Positions 55,098 to 64,000 of a DNA stretch of 64,000 nucleotides are shown here, one piece after another. Each line of letters begins with the position of its first letter. The stretch's first letter is position 1. The DNA lies in assembly GCF_013388255.1 (NCBI RefSeq), contig NZ_CP058215.1, positions 682,001 through 746,000 on the forward strand, written 5' to 3'. Source of the DNA: Methanolobus zinderi. GTDB taxonomy: Archaea > Halobacteriota > Methanosarcinia > Methanosarcinales > Methanosarcinaceae. A model generated the notes under the pieces. The model was not told the DNA's origin and did not search any database. It was given only the letters and a program-made list of their open reading frames with translations. A program made the position numbers and the translations under genes.

Positions 55098-56237
55098 ATG
55101 AATATGATGGGAAACGATTTAGCAATCATACATCCGCGGCCAAGCTCTATAGTGGCGGCGCTTTACACTTTACGTGACCTGAATGTTGATGTTGCCATCC
55201 TTCATGGTCCGCCTGGTTGTTCTTTCAAACACGCAAGGCTTCTGGAAGAGGACGGGATACATGTTGTGACAACAGCTCTTGATGAGAACGGTTTTGTTTT
55301 CGGAGGCCGTGATGAGCTCTCTTCTCTGCTTGAAAAGGTCAATGATATGTTCCAGCCGAAGTTAATAGGCGTGGTGGGAACATGTGCCAGCATGATCATC
55401 GGTGAGGAACTTCGCGAACCTGTCCAGGATGCCAATCTTGATGTGCCTGTTATAGAGGTTGAGGTTCATGCAGGATATCCGAACAATACCAAAGGCGTGC
55501 TTCTGGCACTGGAATCAGCTTGTGATGCAGGTATCATAGATCCGGAAGAACTTGAAAGACAGAAATTCCTGCTTGAAGAGGCCACAAATGTTGAGAAACG
55601 TCATGGTGCGGCCAGTAGGGAGTATCTTGAACCTTCCAGGGGCGATGTGAAATACAAAGTTGCCCAGAAGATCATCAACTATCTGAAAGAAGGCAAGCGC
55701 TGTCTGACCATTATGAATGCCAAGAAAGAGACCGGCTACATGTTCGCTGATATCACGGTTGCCATTAACGAAGTCGCTGCACAGCTTGGTAAAGAAGACA
55801 ATGTTATCAACATGGCAAATGTGGATGACAGTCTCGGTCTTCCTCGTGTACGTCATCATGCAAAGAGCATAATGAATGATTTCAGGGAAAAGGGAGTTAC
55901 AATCCATGAGAATATAGGCGGCATGGATGAGTATCCGGTTACCGGGGAGAAGGTCAGTAATATTATCGCTGAAAAGTATTCGGGTTTTGATTTTGCTGTG
56001 ATTTCCGGTGTGCCTCATGCAATACCCATGGACAGTATGCAGGAAATGGAGGTAATATCCGTGACCAATGGGCCGAGACAGGTGATTCCACTAAGGGAAA
56101 TGGGCCATGAGCATGTGCTTGTTGAGATTGACCTGCACCCGAAGACCCTGGGTGTTAGCAATATTGTGGAATCCGATTTCGGAGCCACCATGCGCGAGGT
56201 AGCAAAGGATATGCTTGATACTGAGGAGGGAGTATAA
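55098..56237 (+). CDS. cfbD: Ni-sirohydrochlorin a,c-diamide reductive cyclase, catalytic subunit CfbD
   Basis: 379 residues of a NifD-like protein. The Cys-containing [16 protein letters not shown] near residue 35 and [14 protein letters not shown] near residue 95 are likely ligands of the iron-sulfur cluster between subunits. CfbC and CfbD together reduce Ni-sirohydrochlorin a,c-diamide to the seco-F430 acid. Further blocks are [15 protein letters not shown] and [12 protein letters not shown]. The cfbC ATG overlaps the stop by one base (TAATG). Confidence 0.95.
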   Translation: MNMMGNDLAIIHPRPSSIVAALYTLRDLNVDVAILHGPPGCSFKHARLLEEDGIHVVTTALDENGFVFGGRDELSSLLEKVNDMFQPKLIGVVGTCASMIIGEELREPVQDANLDVPVIEVEVHAGYPNNTKGVLLALESACDAGIIDPEELERQKFLLEEATNVEKRHGAASREYLEPSRGDVKYKVAQKIINYLKEGKRCLTIMNAKKETGYMFADITVAINEVAAQLGKEDNVINMANVDDSLGLPRVRHHAKSIMNDFREKGVTIHENIGGMDEYPVTGEKVSNIIAEKYSGFDFAVISGVPHAIPMDSMQEMEVISVTNGPRQVIPLREMGHEHVLVEIDLHPKTLGVSNIVESDFGATMREVAKDMLDTEEGV

Positions 56238-57028
56238 TGGCACAGAAGAGGATTGCCATATACGGAAAAGGCGGAATCGGTAAATCCAGTACTGCTTCCA
56301 ATGTTGCGGCTGCCTGTGCCGACCAGGGTCACAGGGTAATGATAATTGGATGCGATCCGAAAAGCGATTCCTCCATCACACTTCTTGGTGGAAAGAGAAT
56401 ACCTACCATCCTTGACCTTCTAAGGCAGAAGATCGATGTAACTGAAAAGGACGTTGTTTTCGAAGGCTATAAAGGTGTCAAGTGTGTGGAGGTCGGCGGA
56501 CCCGAGCCTGGAATTGGTTGTGCGGGACGCGGTATCATTGTTGCGATCCAGAAGCTGAGTAAGGTCTGTGAATCCATGAAAGATATGGACCTGATCATCT
56601 ATGATGTGCCAGGCGATATCGTCTGTGGCGGATTTGTTGCCCCCATTCGCAAGGGTCTGGTGAATGAAGCCTATATTCTTACCTCCGGGGAATACATGCC
56701 CCTCTATGCAGCTAATAACATATGCCGGGGACTTGCCAAGATCAACACGCCTCTGTCCGGTATTATCTGCAATTCCAGAAGTGTTACAAGGGAAGAGGAG
56801 ATCGTCAGGAAGTTCTCGGAGGAGATCGGCAGCAAGCTTATGGCTTTTATCCCGAAGGAGCAGATAGTTCAGGATTGTGAGAGAGATGGCTTCTCCGTTC
56901 TTGAAAAAGCTTCGGATTCCTCTGTTGCGAGTGTTTATCGCGAACTTGCAAATGCTATAATGAACAACGACAGCTCGGTCATGCCTGCAGCTCTTGAGGA
57001 TGCAAGGCTGCGTGAGCTCACAAGATAA
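56237..57028 (+). CDS. cfbC: Ni-sirohydrochlorin a,c-diamide reductive cyclase, reductase subunit CfbC
   Basis: 263 residues, a NifH-like ATPase. The deviant Walker A is [13 protein letters not shown]; Cys ligands for the subunit-bridging [4Fe-4S] cluster are in GIGCAGRGI and [15 protein letters not shown] is switch II. It delivers electrons to CfbD using ATP. The partnership with cfbD, cfbB and cfbE, rather than nifD/K/E/N, shows that it belongs to F430 synthesis and not to nitrogen fixation. Confidence 0.95.
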   Translation: MAQKRIAIYGKGGIGKSSTASNVAAACADQGHRVMIIGCDPKSDSSITLLGGKRIPTILDLLRQKIDVTEKDVVFEGYKGVKCVEVGGPEPGIGCAGRGIIVAIQKLSKVCESMKDMDLIIYDVPGDIVCGGFVAPIRKGLVNEAYILTSGEYMPLYAANNICRGLAKINTPLSGIICNSRSVTREEEIVRKFSEEIGSKLMAFIPKEQIVQDCERDGFSVLEKASDSSVASVYRELANAIMNNDSSVMPAALEDARLRELTR

Positions 57029-57040
57029 AAGCTGGTAATC

Positions 57041-58504
57041 ATGTCAGTTGCTTCTTCATCTTTGGAAAAAAAACATATACCAAGAATACTCCTGTCAGCG
57101 GGAAGTTCTTCCTCTGGCAAGACTACCATAACCATCGGTCTGCTTGCGGCTCTTACGGAGGCTGGATATAAAGTCCAGCCCTATAAGGTGGGTCTTGATT
57201 ATATCGACCCGAGCTACTATTCCGAGATCACGGGTCGCAGGGCCAGGAATATCGATGGTTTCCTGATGGATGAGGAAGGTGTGAGAGATGTTTTCATTCA
57301 TGGTGCGGAAGTGGATGAGGAAGCCGATATCGCAATCATTGAAGGTGTGCGTGGCCTGTATGAAGGTTTTGACAGCTTTACGGATACAGGCAGCACATCA
57401 CAGATAGCAAAGATCCTGCAATGTTCTGTTATACTTATCATCAATGCAAGAAGTATCACCCGCTCAGCGGCTGCCCTTGTAAGCGGATTCAAGGAATTCG
57501 ATAAGGATGTTCACATAGCAGGTGTTATCCTCAACAATATCGGCGGCCCAAGACATGAGAAAAAAGCAACAGAGGCAATTGAACATTATACCGGTATTCC
57601 TGTTGTTGGTGTGATCCGCCGCAACAGTTCCATGAAGATATCCATGAGGCACCTCGGTCTTGTACCGGCTATAGAGGAGCGTCGCCGTGCTGATAATTTC
57701 GATGAGAGGATCGAATTTATCCGGGACACAATCAAGGACGGCATCCGGATTGACAGGCTGCTGGAAACAGCCAACGCAGCTCCTGATCTTGAGAGGCCTT
57801 CAGAAACTGTTTTCTCCCCAAGGGATATTGAGGATGAAGCTCCGGTCATTGGAGTTGCTCTTGATGAGGCTTTTAACTTCTATTATCACGATAATCTTGA
57901 ACTGCTGGAGATGGCAGGAGCAAAGATCGAATACTTCAGCCCGGTGAACGATAGCAAGTTACCGGATGTGGACGGCCTGTACCTTGGAGGAGGCTACCCT
58001 GAGCTTTTCGCAGAACAACTCGAGAACAATGTATCCATGCGTGAGGATATCCTCGATGCTTCATGTTCTGGAATGCCAATCTATGCTGAATGCGGGGGGC
58101 TTATGTATCTTACAGAGAAGCTGAGCACAGGTGTGAAAGGCAAAGGGGCACACCACATGGCGGAAATGCCCGAATCCACACATGAGATGGTGGGAGCTCT
58201 CCCCGGACATACCCTTATGGGTCATAAACGTGTGGTAAGTTACAATATAGGTTCCCTGGCAACGGATTCAGTGATCGGCAAAACAGGTAATTCCTTCCGT
58301 GGACATGAGTTCCATCATTCTGAAGTTACCGAACTTCCAAAGGATGCAAGCTTTGCAATCAAACTCTCCCGTGGAACCGGTATAATTGATGGCTGGGACG
58401 GACTCACTGTAAATAATACGCTGGGCTGCTACGCTCATCTGGTTGCAAGCTCATACCGGGAATTTGCGGGAAGTTTTGTGGATTTTGTGAAGAAAAATAA
58501 ATGA
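57041..58504 (+). CDS. cfbB: Ni-sirohydrochlorin a,c-diamide synthase CfbB
   Basis: 487 residues of the CobB/CbiA family. An N-terminal ATP-binding domain (GSSSSGKTTITIGLL, YKVGLDYIDPSYY, EGVRGLYEGFD) precedes a C-terminal class I glutamine amidotransferase with the catalytic Cys in YAECGGLMYLT and GHEFHHSEV near the end. CfbB amidates the a and c acetate side chains of Ni-sirohydrochlorin with glutamine. It is the last of the four cfb genes; cfbA is not in this window. Confidence 0.94.
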   Translation: MSVASSSLEKKHIPRILLSAGSSSSGKTTITIGLLAALTEAGYKVQPYKVGLDYIDPSYYSEITGRRARNIDGFLMDEEGVRDVFIHGAEVDEEADIAIIEGVRGLYEGFDSFTDTGSTSQIAKILQCSVILIINARSITRSAAALVSGFKEFDKDVHIAGVILNNIGGPRHEKKATEAIEHYTGIPVVGVIRRNSSMKISMRHLGLVPAIEERRRADNFDERIEFIRDTIKDGIRIDRLLETANAAPDLERPSETVFSPRDIEDEAPVIGVALDEAFNFYYHDNLELLEMAGAKIEYFSPVNDSKLPDVDGLYLGGGYPELFAEQLENNVSMREDILDASCSGMPIYAECGGLMYLTEKLSTGVKGKGAHHMAEMPESTHEMVGALPGHTLMGHKRVVSYNIGSLATDSVIGKTGNSFRGHEFHHSEVTELPKDASFAIKLSRGTGIIDGWDGLTVNNTLGCYAHLVASSYREFAGSFVDFVKKNK

Positions 58505-58514
58505 AATAAGGTTT

Positions 58515-58748
58515 TTATAATCCCTTTTCCCCTTCCTGGAAAAAGAAAATGTACAATATCGGCAGTATTCCTGCTGTATTCAATATCAGCATGGCAATGA
58601 ACCAGTAGTTCTGATCCTTTCTTGCAGCTTTCCAGAGACCGATACCTTTCCAGATAAGCTCCCAGATAGCAAGTGCTATTATGATTATCCAGAATCCTGT
58701 AGACTGGATATCCGTTGCCATATATGACATGTAAACCATATTTACCAC
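58515..58748 (-). CDS. Small membrane protein (DUF5652-like)
   Basis: 77 residues, possibly starting at ATG 58721 (MATDIQSTG). Two membrane segments (about 18-36 and 47-68) flank a loop with WELIWKGIGLWKAARKDQNYWF, which is the typical DUF5652 pattern. Function unknown. It converges on cfbB with a 10-nt gap. Confidence 0.75.
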   Translation of the reverse strand: MVNMVYMSYMATDIQSTGFWIIIIALAIWELIWKGIGLWKAARKDQNYWFIAMLILNTAGILPILYIFFFQEGEKGL

Positions 58749-58857
58749 CCGGGTATTGTTTATGCCTGCCTGGATAATAAATTTTGTTTTAATATCTCTT
58801 TATCCAGAATTTTTGTACCGGGGTTAATATATAGCATTCAGTTCTAACTATAAACGG

Positions 58858-59367
58858 GTGGTAAGGTTGGATACCGGGAATATCGACTGGAAAAAACTGA
58901 TAGCATCAATAGTTATCTGTCAGCTTGTTGGAATACTTGGATCGATATTCACAGCGCCTGCGATCCCGACCTGGTATGCTTCTCTTGAAAAGCCTTTCTT
59001 TGTGCCCCCGAGCTGGACATTCTCGGTGGTATGGACCATACTTTATCTTCTGATGGGTATAGCCCTGTATCTTATATGGAAGAAAGGATGGGAGAAACGT
59101 GATGTAAGAACAGCCATAGGTATATTTGGTATTCAGTTGTTCCTGAACTTCCTGTGGTCGCTATTATTCTTTGGCTTTCAGTCACCACTTCTGGGCTTGA
59201 TAGAAATCATCTTTCTCTGGATAGCCATTGTGGCAACTATCTGGCTCTTCTACAAAATATCAAGAGCTGCAGGATTGCTGCTTATTCCATATCTGATATG
59301 GGTATCCTTTGCAGCTCTGCTGAACTACAATATCTTTATACTCAATCCGCAAATGACAGATCATTGA
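58858..59367 (+). CDS. tspO: TspO/MBR family (tryptophan-rich sensory) protein
   Basis: 169 residues from GTG 58858; TTG 58867 is an alternative just after GGTGG. Five membrane segments fit TspO. Hallmarks are YASLEKPFFVPPSWTFSVVWTILYLLMG and LNFLWSLLFFG, PLLGLIEIIFLW, and the final WVSFAALLNYNIFILN. TspO proteins bind porphyrins and related tetrapyrroles; the location next to the F430 cluster is suggestive but not proof of a link. Confidence 0.92.
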   Translation: MVRLDTGNIDWKKLIASIVICQLVGILGSIFTAPAIPTWYASLEKPFFVPPSWTFSVVWTILYLLMGIALYLIWKKGWEKRDVRTAIGIFGIQLFLNFLWSLLFFGFQSPLLGLIEIIFLWIAIVATIWLFYKISRAAGLLLIPYLIWVSFAALLNYNIFILNPQMTDH

Positions 59368-59405
59368 GAGCCTGACAGGTGTCCAGACCCGTCAGGCAAA
59401 AAAGT

Positions 59406-59705
59406 TCATAGCACTTCCTGAAGGGCTCTGGAAGCTATAAAAACACTGCCAATCCCTGATATATACTGGGCTATACGTATTGCTTCCATTATCTCTTCTT
59501 TTGTTGCTCCTTCATCCATGGCCTGCATGGCGAGCACTTTCACGCCTTCCACCGCGCCGTCGGCTGCATCAAGGGCCATTGCCATGAGCAACTTATACTT
59601 CAGAGGAATAGTTCCTTCCCCAAGTGCTGTGTTGCGTGTTATTTCCGTGAGGTTGAAAAGTTCCGGGTCTGCGTCCATGATTGTCTTTAAAGGATGTTCT
59701 TCCAT
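59406..59705 (-). CDS. Carboxymuconolactone decarboxylase-like (AhpD-fold) protein
   Basis: 99 residues. The central helix pair (LLMAMALDAADGAVEGVKVLAMQAMDEGATKEEIMEAI) matches the CMD/AhpD fold. The redox CxxC of AhpD-type peroxidases is absent, so it is not a disulfide reductase of that type. The substrate is unknown. It precedes nothing obvious; the VOC gene lies upstream on the same strand 17 nt away, so both may be cotranscribed. Confidence 0.82.
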   Translation of the reverse strand: MEEHPLKTIMDADPELFNLTEITRNTALGEGTIPLKYKLLMAMALDAADGAVEGVKVLAMQAMDEGATKEEIMEAIRIAQYISGIGSVFIASRALQEVL

Positions 59706-59722
59706 TTCGATATCTCCATTGA

Positions 59723-60166
59723 TTATTTGTTTTCTGGTTTATTGTATGATGCTTTAGGGGTTAATATTTTGCTTTCTCTCTTCACAAGCTGTATGCAATT
59801 GCCCCACGGATCCTCCAGTACGATAAGATAATCTCCGGGTCTGCTGAGAGGACATTTTTCAATAAATCTGGCTCCATTGCTGACAAAATGCTCCACATCA
59901 TTTTCCGGGTCATTGCTTTCAACGGCTATATGGAACTGGAGGTGATGGTCTGTTTGCCTGCTGAGTGGTGATACATCAGGGACTTTTCCGAATTCGAGCA
60001 TAACTTTTTCACTGCTATCTGTGACAAAGGCAACTGCCTTCTCTTCATCCTGTGCTTCGAATCTGATATTGAATCCCATGACCTTTTTGTACCAGTGTCC
60101 CATTTCTATGGGATTTTTCACAATGATTCCAATGTGCTCTATGTTATAGTGTTTCAACCAGGTCAC
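59723..60166 (-). CDS. VOC (glyoxalase) family protein
   Basis: 147 residues from GTG 60166. Two betaalphabetabetabeta units are seen: YNIEHIGIIVKNPIEMGHWYKKVMGF, then HHLQFHIAVESNDPENDVEHFVSNGA and VLEDPWGNCIQLVK. Metal-ligand His and Glu positions are partly present. The family covers lyases, dioxygenases and resistance proteins, so the substrate is not predicted. Confidence 0.85.
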   Translation of the reverse strand: MTWLKHYNIEHIGIIVKNPIEMGHWYKKVMGFNIRFEAQDEEKAVAFVTDSSEKVMLEFGKVPDVSPLSRQTDHHLQFHIAVESNDPENDVEHFVSNGARFIEKCPLSRPGDYLIVLEDPWGNCIQLVKRESKILTPKASYNKPENK

Positions 60167-60304
60167 CTTCCAATAATCACTTTAATTTATTGCATGAAGA
60201 TGTCGATAAGCTTATCCTGACCTGAGAGTCTTCTGTTTATCAGTTCCACTATGATTAAATAGATTGTATGATATCTGTCCCCTGATTTACTTTTCAATTC
60301 ACAG

Positions 60305-61372
60305 GTGAGCTCATTGATAGGAAGACTAATGCAGGACCGTGTAATTTCCGGAAAACAGGCAATAAACGAGCTTTACAGAAATGGCTATTACGGACGTCCC
60401 AAAGACGATAGCCTCGAACTGACACTGGTAGAAGCGGCGTATCTCCTTTACAAGAACAAGCTTGATATTGAACTGGATGATGGGGTCCTGGGATTTGAGG
60501 ATTTCTTCACTGAAGCTGCAAAAAGACAGCAATACTTCGAGCTCAAGTATATCGTCTACAAAGACCTCAGGGAAAGGGGCTTTTATGTGCAGTCCGGTGT
60601 CACCGACTTCAGGGTATATCCCAGAGGCGGTCATCCTGGGAAAACTCCTGCAAAGAGTTTTGTGTATGTTAGGTCCGAACGTATACCAATGCCGTTGTCA
60701 GACCTGCTTCCTTCGGTCAATGCAGCAGAGAACGTACGCAAGCAGATGATCCTTGCAATCGTTGACGAAGAAAGTGATCTTACCTACTATGAGGTCAAAA
60801 AAGTAAAGGTCAAAGGTAAAACAAAACTTATCAATCCGGCTCAGGATGAGATCAGGACCACTCTTCTCGAAGATCGTGTAATCGTATGGGATTCAGAATC
60901 CTCTCAGTATCTTCATGGAAACGGATTCTACGGAAAGCCTCTTGATAATGAACGTCTGCAACTCTCTCTTGTGGAATCGGCCTATCTTCTGGAACTTGGT
61001 CTGATAGATATTCAGAAAAGCGACTCAGAAGAAAGTATGGACCTGAATGATTTCTCTTCTGTAGCCTCTTCCATCGAACCTGATTTCATGCGTAAGTACA
61101 TGGCATATAATGATCTGCGTAACTCCGGCCTTGTACCAAAGACCGGTTTTAAGTTCGGAACACATTTCAGGGTTTATGCAGAGATGGTATCCGTTGACAA
61201 AATTCCGCACTCCGAATACCTGATACACTCCATTGCAACAGATCATGTGTTCATGCTCCCGGTTATGTCAAGGGCCATAAGGCTTGCCAACAGCGTCAGG
61301 AAAAGAATGCTTTATGCAATTGAGGACAGGGATGGGATCACGTATGTTGATATTGGCAGGATAAAGATGTAA
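60305..61372 (+). CDS. endA: tRNA-splicing endonuclease EndA (two-repeat alpha2 type)
   Basis: 355 residues from GTG 60305. It contains two endonuclease repeats: residues about 1-175 (degenerate) and about 190-355 (catalytic). The C-terminal repeat has the triad region FRVY (Tyr), HSEYLIHSI (His) and SVRKRMLYAI (Lys). Such enzymes form homodimers that excise introns at bulge-helix-bulge motifs in pre-tRNA. A degenerate copy of its 3' end is found 1.3 kb downstream. Confidence 0.92.
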   Translation: MSSLIGRLMQDRVISGKQAINELYRNGYYGRPKDDSLELTLVEAAYLLYKNKLDIELDDGVLGFEDFFTEAAKRQQYFELKYIVYKDLRERGFYVQSGVTDFRVYPRGGHPGKTPAKSFVYVRSERIPMPLSDLLPSVNAAENVRKQMILAIVDEESDLTYYEVKKVKVKGKTKLINPAQDEIRTTLLEDRVIVWDSESSQYLHGNGFYGKPLDNERLQLSLVESAYLLELGLIDIQKSDSEESMDLNDFSSVASSIEPDFMRKYMAYNDLRNSGLVPKTGFKFGTHFRVYAEMVSVDKIPHSEYLIHSIATDHVFMLPVMSRAIRLANSVRKRMLYAIEDRDGITYVDIGRIKM

Positions 61373-61396
61373 TCTTATTCTATCATTTTTTACATT

Positions 61397-61708
61397 TTAC
61401 AGTTCCATTAATATGTCTAGATAAATCATTGCTATTATTAATCCAGACATAATTAAAATCCACAGTACAATCCACAAAATGTTAGCCAGCAACTTTAATA
61501 TTTTATTATCTTCTCTTTCACATACAAATGCTATAATAGTCAGCAAAATGCAACTTAATACATATACAAGAGTACTATTTTTAGGACCAGGCCTCATTAT
61601 AAAGCCTATTGATTGCATTTGTAAAATAGCAAACACAATTAATAATATCGCTACTGATGTACCAAGAACTATTGATATTTTCTTTGATTTCAGGGCTGCT
61701 AGATTCAT
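61397..61708 (-). CDS. Small hydrophobic membrane protein of unknown function
   Basis: 103 residues with three predicted membrane segments (about 12-30, 42-62 and 72-98). AT-rich composition unlike endA. No recognisable family. With the next gene it forms the insert between endA and the endA remnant. Confidence 0.5.
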   Translation of the reverse strand: MNLAALKSKKISIVLGTSVAILLIVFAILQMQSIGFIMRPGPKNSTLVYVLSCILLTIIAFVCEREDNKILKLLANILWIVLWILIMSGLIIAMIYLDILMEL

Positions 61709-61760
61709 AGTTTCCTCAAAATATAAAAAAAATGAATATGCTTTAGTTCATATTTAATTT

Positions 61761-62408
61761 TTATAAGTTTTCCCATCCAGATGATGATGTACAAGTAATT
61801 ACTGCTGGAGCATAACCAGGTGGAGCAACTGCCTCATGGACACCATCAACTTTATAGGTTCCAGATGAATAATGCTTATATGCCGTTACTTCTATTTCTT
61901 TGGTTGATGCAGCTGTTTTTGCACAAAATCCAATTAAGTTACTACTAGAATCATACAATCCCGAGTATACATATACCTCTACTGGAGTTGCTCCATAGAA
62001 ATTTGACTTGCTTGAAAATTTAATATTTGATGACTCTTTTTCAATAGATGATGTACCCATCATAATACCAAATGGTAAACTTTTTGTACCCAAGTCAGTA
62101 TCAATTGTTTTATTTGTTACATCAGATGAACCAAACCATACTTTTTCTTGTTGATAATATCCACTAGTAGCTTTGCTTGGGGATTCATCATATAATTCAG
62201 GTAATGCTATTTTGATAAATTCGCCGTTTGTTATATTTGTACCTTCTAATTTAGTAATTAATTCTAGTCGCTCTTCATCAGTTATTGTTACTGATTTTTC
62301 ATCAGACGCACTCGCAAATCCTGCCATCAAGATTAACGAAGCTAAAAATACAATACCTATTCGTTTCATATTCATTATATTTGGCTCCTTTTTAATTTTA
62401 CATTGCAA
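61761..62408 (-). CDS. Secreted protein of unknown function
   Basis: 215 residues. A signal peptide at about residues 16-34 (IVFLASLILMAGFASASDE) is visible; the first ten residues may not be translated, and ATG 62375 (MNMKRIG) gives a better signal. The rest is polar and beta-rich with Thr, Ser and Asn (TSSIEKESSNIKFSSKSNFYG) and is probably exported. I recognise no family. It is AT-rich compared with its neighbours. Confidence 0.55.
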   Translation of the reverse strand: MQCKIKKEPNIMNMKRIGIVFLASLILMAGFASASDEKSVTITDEERLELITKLEGTNITNGEFIKIALPELYDESPSKATSGYYQQEKVWFGSSDVTNKTIDTDLGTKSLPFGIMMGTSSIEKESSNIKFSSKSNFYGATPVEVYVYSGLYDSSSNLIGFCAKTAASTKEIEVTAYKHYSSGTYKVDGVHEAVAPPGYAPAVITCTSSSGWENL

Positions 62409-62463
62409 TATAGTATTTTTTTAGGTGGTATTGTGTTATTTTTACAATGTAACGTTTGTCTAA

Positions 62464-62506
62464 AGTATTTGCTACTATATAAGTATTTGCTACTATATAA
62501 GTATTT
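62464..62506. repeat. 18-bp tandem repeat
   Basis: AGTATTTGCTACTATATA occurs twice in a row (62464-62481, 62482-62499), followed by a partial third copy. It is in the AT-rich gap upstream of the secreted protein gene and could be part of its promoter region. Confidence 0.6.
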
Positions 62507-62634
62507 TTATCAATAGTTGAGTTAGGTCGATTGATTATGTTTATTCTTGTTTGCTGATTTTAAGTCATTATTTTAATTTAAGCCCACTTTTATTATAATC
62601 ATCTTATGTATTATAAACACTAAAAATAGATACA

Positions 62635-62916
62635 GGCTACTATCTTGACAGTGATATTTCTTCATCACTTGCATCATCAATTGAGTCAGATTTTCCAAAA
62701 ACCTTGCAGCATATTCTGACCTTAGATATTCAAGAATTGTACCAAAAACTGGATTTTAATTTGGAAACTCATTTTAGGGTATATAACTATGAATTTATAC
62801 TTCCTGTAATGTCAAGAGCAGTAAGATTTGCCAATAGTGTAAGAAAAAGAATACTCTATGCTATTGAAGAGCATGAACAGATGATGTATCTTGATATCAG
62901 AAGGATCAAGATGTAA
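62635..62916 (+). pseudogene. Degenerate duplicate of the endA 3' end
   Basis: An open frame reads SSSLASSIESDF, FNLETHFRVYNYEF, then ILPVMSRAVRFANSVRKRILYAI and the terminal DIRRIKM, closely matching EndA residues about 250-355. About 28 residues between FRVY and LPVM, including the catalytic His segment, are missing. It has no start of its own resembling endA and lacks the N-terminal 240 residues. It is best read as a remnant of a partial duplication or of an older endA copy. Confidence 0.8.
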
Positions 62917-62988
62917 TTTTGGTTTTAATAATGCTCAGGACCGAGCAGTCGTATACATTAAATATCATACGCCATTTTCTTTCAAAGG

Positions 62989-63381
62989 ATGTTTGAGATA
63001 ATTGCGGTGGACATTTCGGGCAGGCACAGGGTGGATGATTATTATCTTATGGTCTGTGCTGCGGTTGCTGCATCCGTAACCCCGGATCATGTTGAAAAGG
63101 TGAACCAGATCAGCATACGTTCCTTCAGGGAAGATTCCGCACCCGATGTTCCCATGGTTGTGAGGATGATCGAGGATACGGTCTCAGAAATACGCTTCGA
63201 GGGTACAATCGTCACCGAGCCGGGCGACATGTATAACCGGCCGCAATGGCTAATAGACAGTATGTTCACAATGGATTTCAAATATGAAGAATCCTTAAGT
63301 GAAAGGCGTTGTATGGAGATCACGCACCATGTATCTCTCAGTGCAAGGAATCTTCTGCTCAGGGAACTCAATATCAGGTAA
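62989..63381 (+). CDS. DUF2209 family protein
   Basis: 130 residues matching the archaeal DUF2209 family: EIIAVDISGRHRVDDYYLMVCAA at the start and SLSARNLLLRELNI at the end. The opening VDISGRHR recalls RNase H-like strands with an acidic residue, but no activity is known. The hflX gene follows 22 nt after its stop. Confidence 0.8.
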   Translation: MFEIIAVDISGRHRVDDYYLMVCAAVAASVTPDHVEKVNQISIRSFREDSAPDVPMVVRMIEDTVSEIRFEGTIVTEPGDMYNRPQWLIDSMFTMDFKYEESLSERRCMEITHHVSLSARNLLLRELNIR

Positions 63382-63403
63382 ACAAACTTATTGTTGTCAT
63401 ATC

Positions 63404-64000
63404 ATGAAACGTGCTATTCTTGTTAAAAGAAACGATCCCCGCAGCGAGGATCATGATAACGAACTTCGTTTGAGGGAGCTTGAAGAGCTTGCAGGGTCCG
63501 CAGGTTATACCGTGGTCTCTGAACTGACACAGACAAGGCATCCTGATCCCAAGTACCAGGTCGGAAGTGGAAAAGTGGAGGAGCTTGCCCAGCTTGTTCA
63601 GAATGTGGAAGCTGACAAGATCATCTTTTATAATCAGCTCAGTACAATGCAGGTCTACAACATATCCGAGATCTGTCGCTGTGAAGTGATCGATAAATTC
63701 CAGCTTATCCTGGAAATATTTGCAAGCCGTGCCACAACACACCGCTCAAAGTTACAGGTCGAGCTTGCAAGGCTTGAATACGAACTGCCAAAGGCAAGGG
63801 CAATAGTATCCATACTGAAAAAGGAAGAGCGCCCTGGTTTTATGGGTCTTGGAGGCTATGAGGATTCCTATGCACAGGATGTTAAGAATCGTATTGCACG
63901 TATAAAGGATGAGCTACGTGATGTGGACCGTGACAGGGATTCACTGCGCACTTTCCGTCACTCCAAGGGCTTTTCCCTTGTAGCCCTGGCAGGTTATACC
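63404..64000 (+). CDS. hflX: GTPase HflX (partial)
   Basis: About 199 residues before the right edge. The N-terminal HflX domain is complete: MKRAILVKRNDPR, LTQTRHPDPKYQVGSGKVEELA, FYNQLSTMQVYNI, and the coiled-coil segment RSKLQVELARLEYELPKAR and RPGFMGLGGYEDSY. The sequence ends at FSLVALAGYT, just before the expected P-loop. HflX binds the ribosome and helps split or rescue stalled ribosomes. Confidence 0.94.
   Translation, partial: MKRAILVKRNDPRSEDHDNELRLRELEELAGSAGYTVVSELTQTRHPDPKYQVGSGKVEELAQLVQNVEADKIIFYNQLSTMQVYNISEICRCEVIDKFQLILEIFASRATTHRSKLQVELARLEYELPKARAIVSILKKEERPGFMGLGGYEDSYAQDVKNRIARIKDELRDVDRDRDSLRTFRHSKGFSLVALAGYT

Noticed and set aside
55098-57028. NifD- and NifH-like genes as nitrogenase
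   Set aside because: They are flanked by cfbE and cfbB and lack nifK, nifE and nifN; the lengths and motifs fit CfbD and CfbC of F430 synthesis.

Overview
The window comes from a methanogenic euryarchaeon, most likely a methylotrophic member of the Methanosarcinaceae (Methanolobus, Methanohalophilus, Methanococcoides or a close relative). The reasons are the coenzyme F430 genes cfbE-D-C-B, archaeal CoA biosynthesis genes, PurP, glycerol-1-phosphate dehydrogenase, aIF2 gamma, Rpo7/Spt4, KEOPS subunits, a type B archaellin and PGF-pre-PGF surface proteins. The genus is an inference. Most of the window is ordinary chromosome, with short AT-rich accessory stretches.

Layout. 1-4578 (minus strand): a deoxyadenosine deaminase, an HD hydrolase and three consecutive CoA biosynthesis genes (phosphopantothenate synthetase, pantoate kinase, CoaBC). 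4600-16275: an accessory island bounded by a 38-41 bp direct repeat that carries the coaBC promoter. It encodes a short prokaryotic Argonaute system of SPARDA type, meaning a PD-(D/E)XK nuclease-APAZ protein plus a short MID-PIWI Argonaute, and a UPF0489 protein. The nuclease-APAZ gene is cut in two by a 7.7 kb insertion made of two ISH3-family copies enclosing a complete pstSCAB phosphate-uptake operon, an IS1-like element and a gene fragment. The outer ends of the insertion carry a matching 5 bp duplication (ACTTT). Removing the insertion joins the two gene halves in frame into a 467-residue protein.

16395-25812: an orphan branched-chain amino acid type binding lipoprotein, an FGE-domain lipoprotein, a VLRF1 (Vms1-like) ribosome-rescue candidate with a coiled-coil partner, RlmE, a TPR protein, DUF211, a PHP phosphatase, a cyclase-family hydrolase, an archaellin with an inserted cupredoxin-like domain, and a membrane protein. 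25800-36305: an operon with RdgB, Bud32 and Kae1, then two large paralogous cell-surface subtilisins. 36541-43171: a membrane-anchored extracellular CobN-like chelatase with ExbB/TolQ-like, ExbD-like (DUF2149) and DUF2162 partners, which looks like a proton-motive-force-driven metal or tetrapyrrole system.

43515-47029: an information-processing operon (aIF2 gamma, PIN protein, Rpo7, Spt4, dephospho-CoA kinase, S24e, S27ae) ending in a clear intrinsic terminator. 47304-53364: a KaiC-like ATPase, PurP, SpoIIM and DUF63 membrane proteins, EgsA, UPF0179 and DUF2150. 53501-58504: the F430 cluster cfbE-D-C-B. 58515-64000: small membrane proteins, TspO, a carboxymuconolactone decarboxylase-like protein, a VOC protein, tRNA-splicing endonuclease EndA, an AT-rich insert followed by a degenerate second copy of the endA 3' end, DUF2209, and the start of HflX.

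The most notable systems are the transposon-split short Argonaute operon and the CobN/ExbB/DUF2149/DUF2162 surface cluster.
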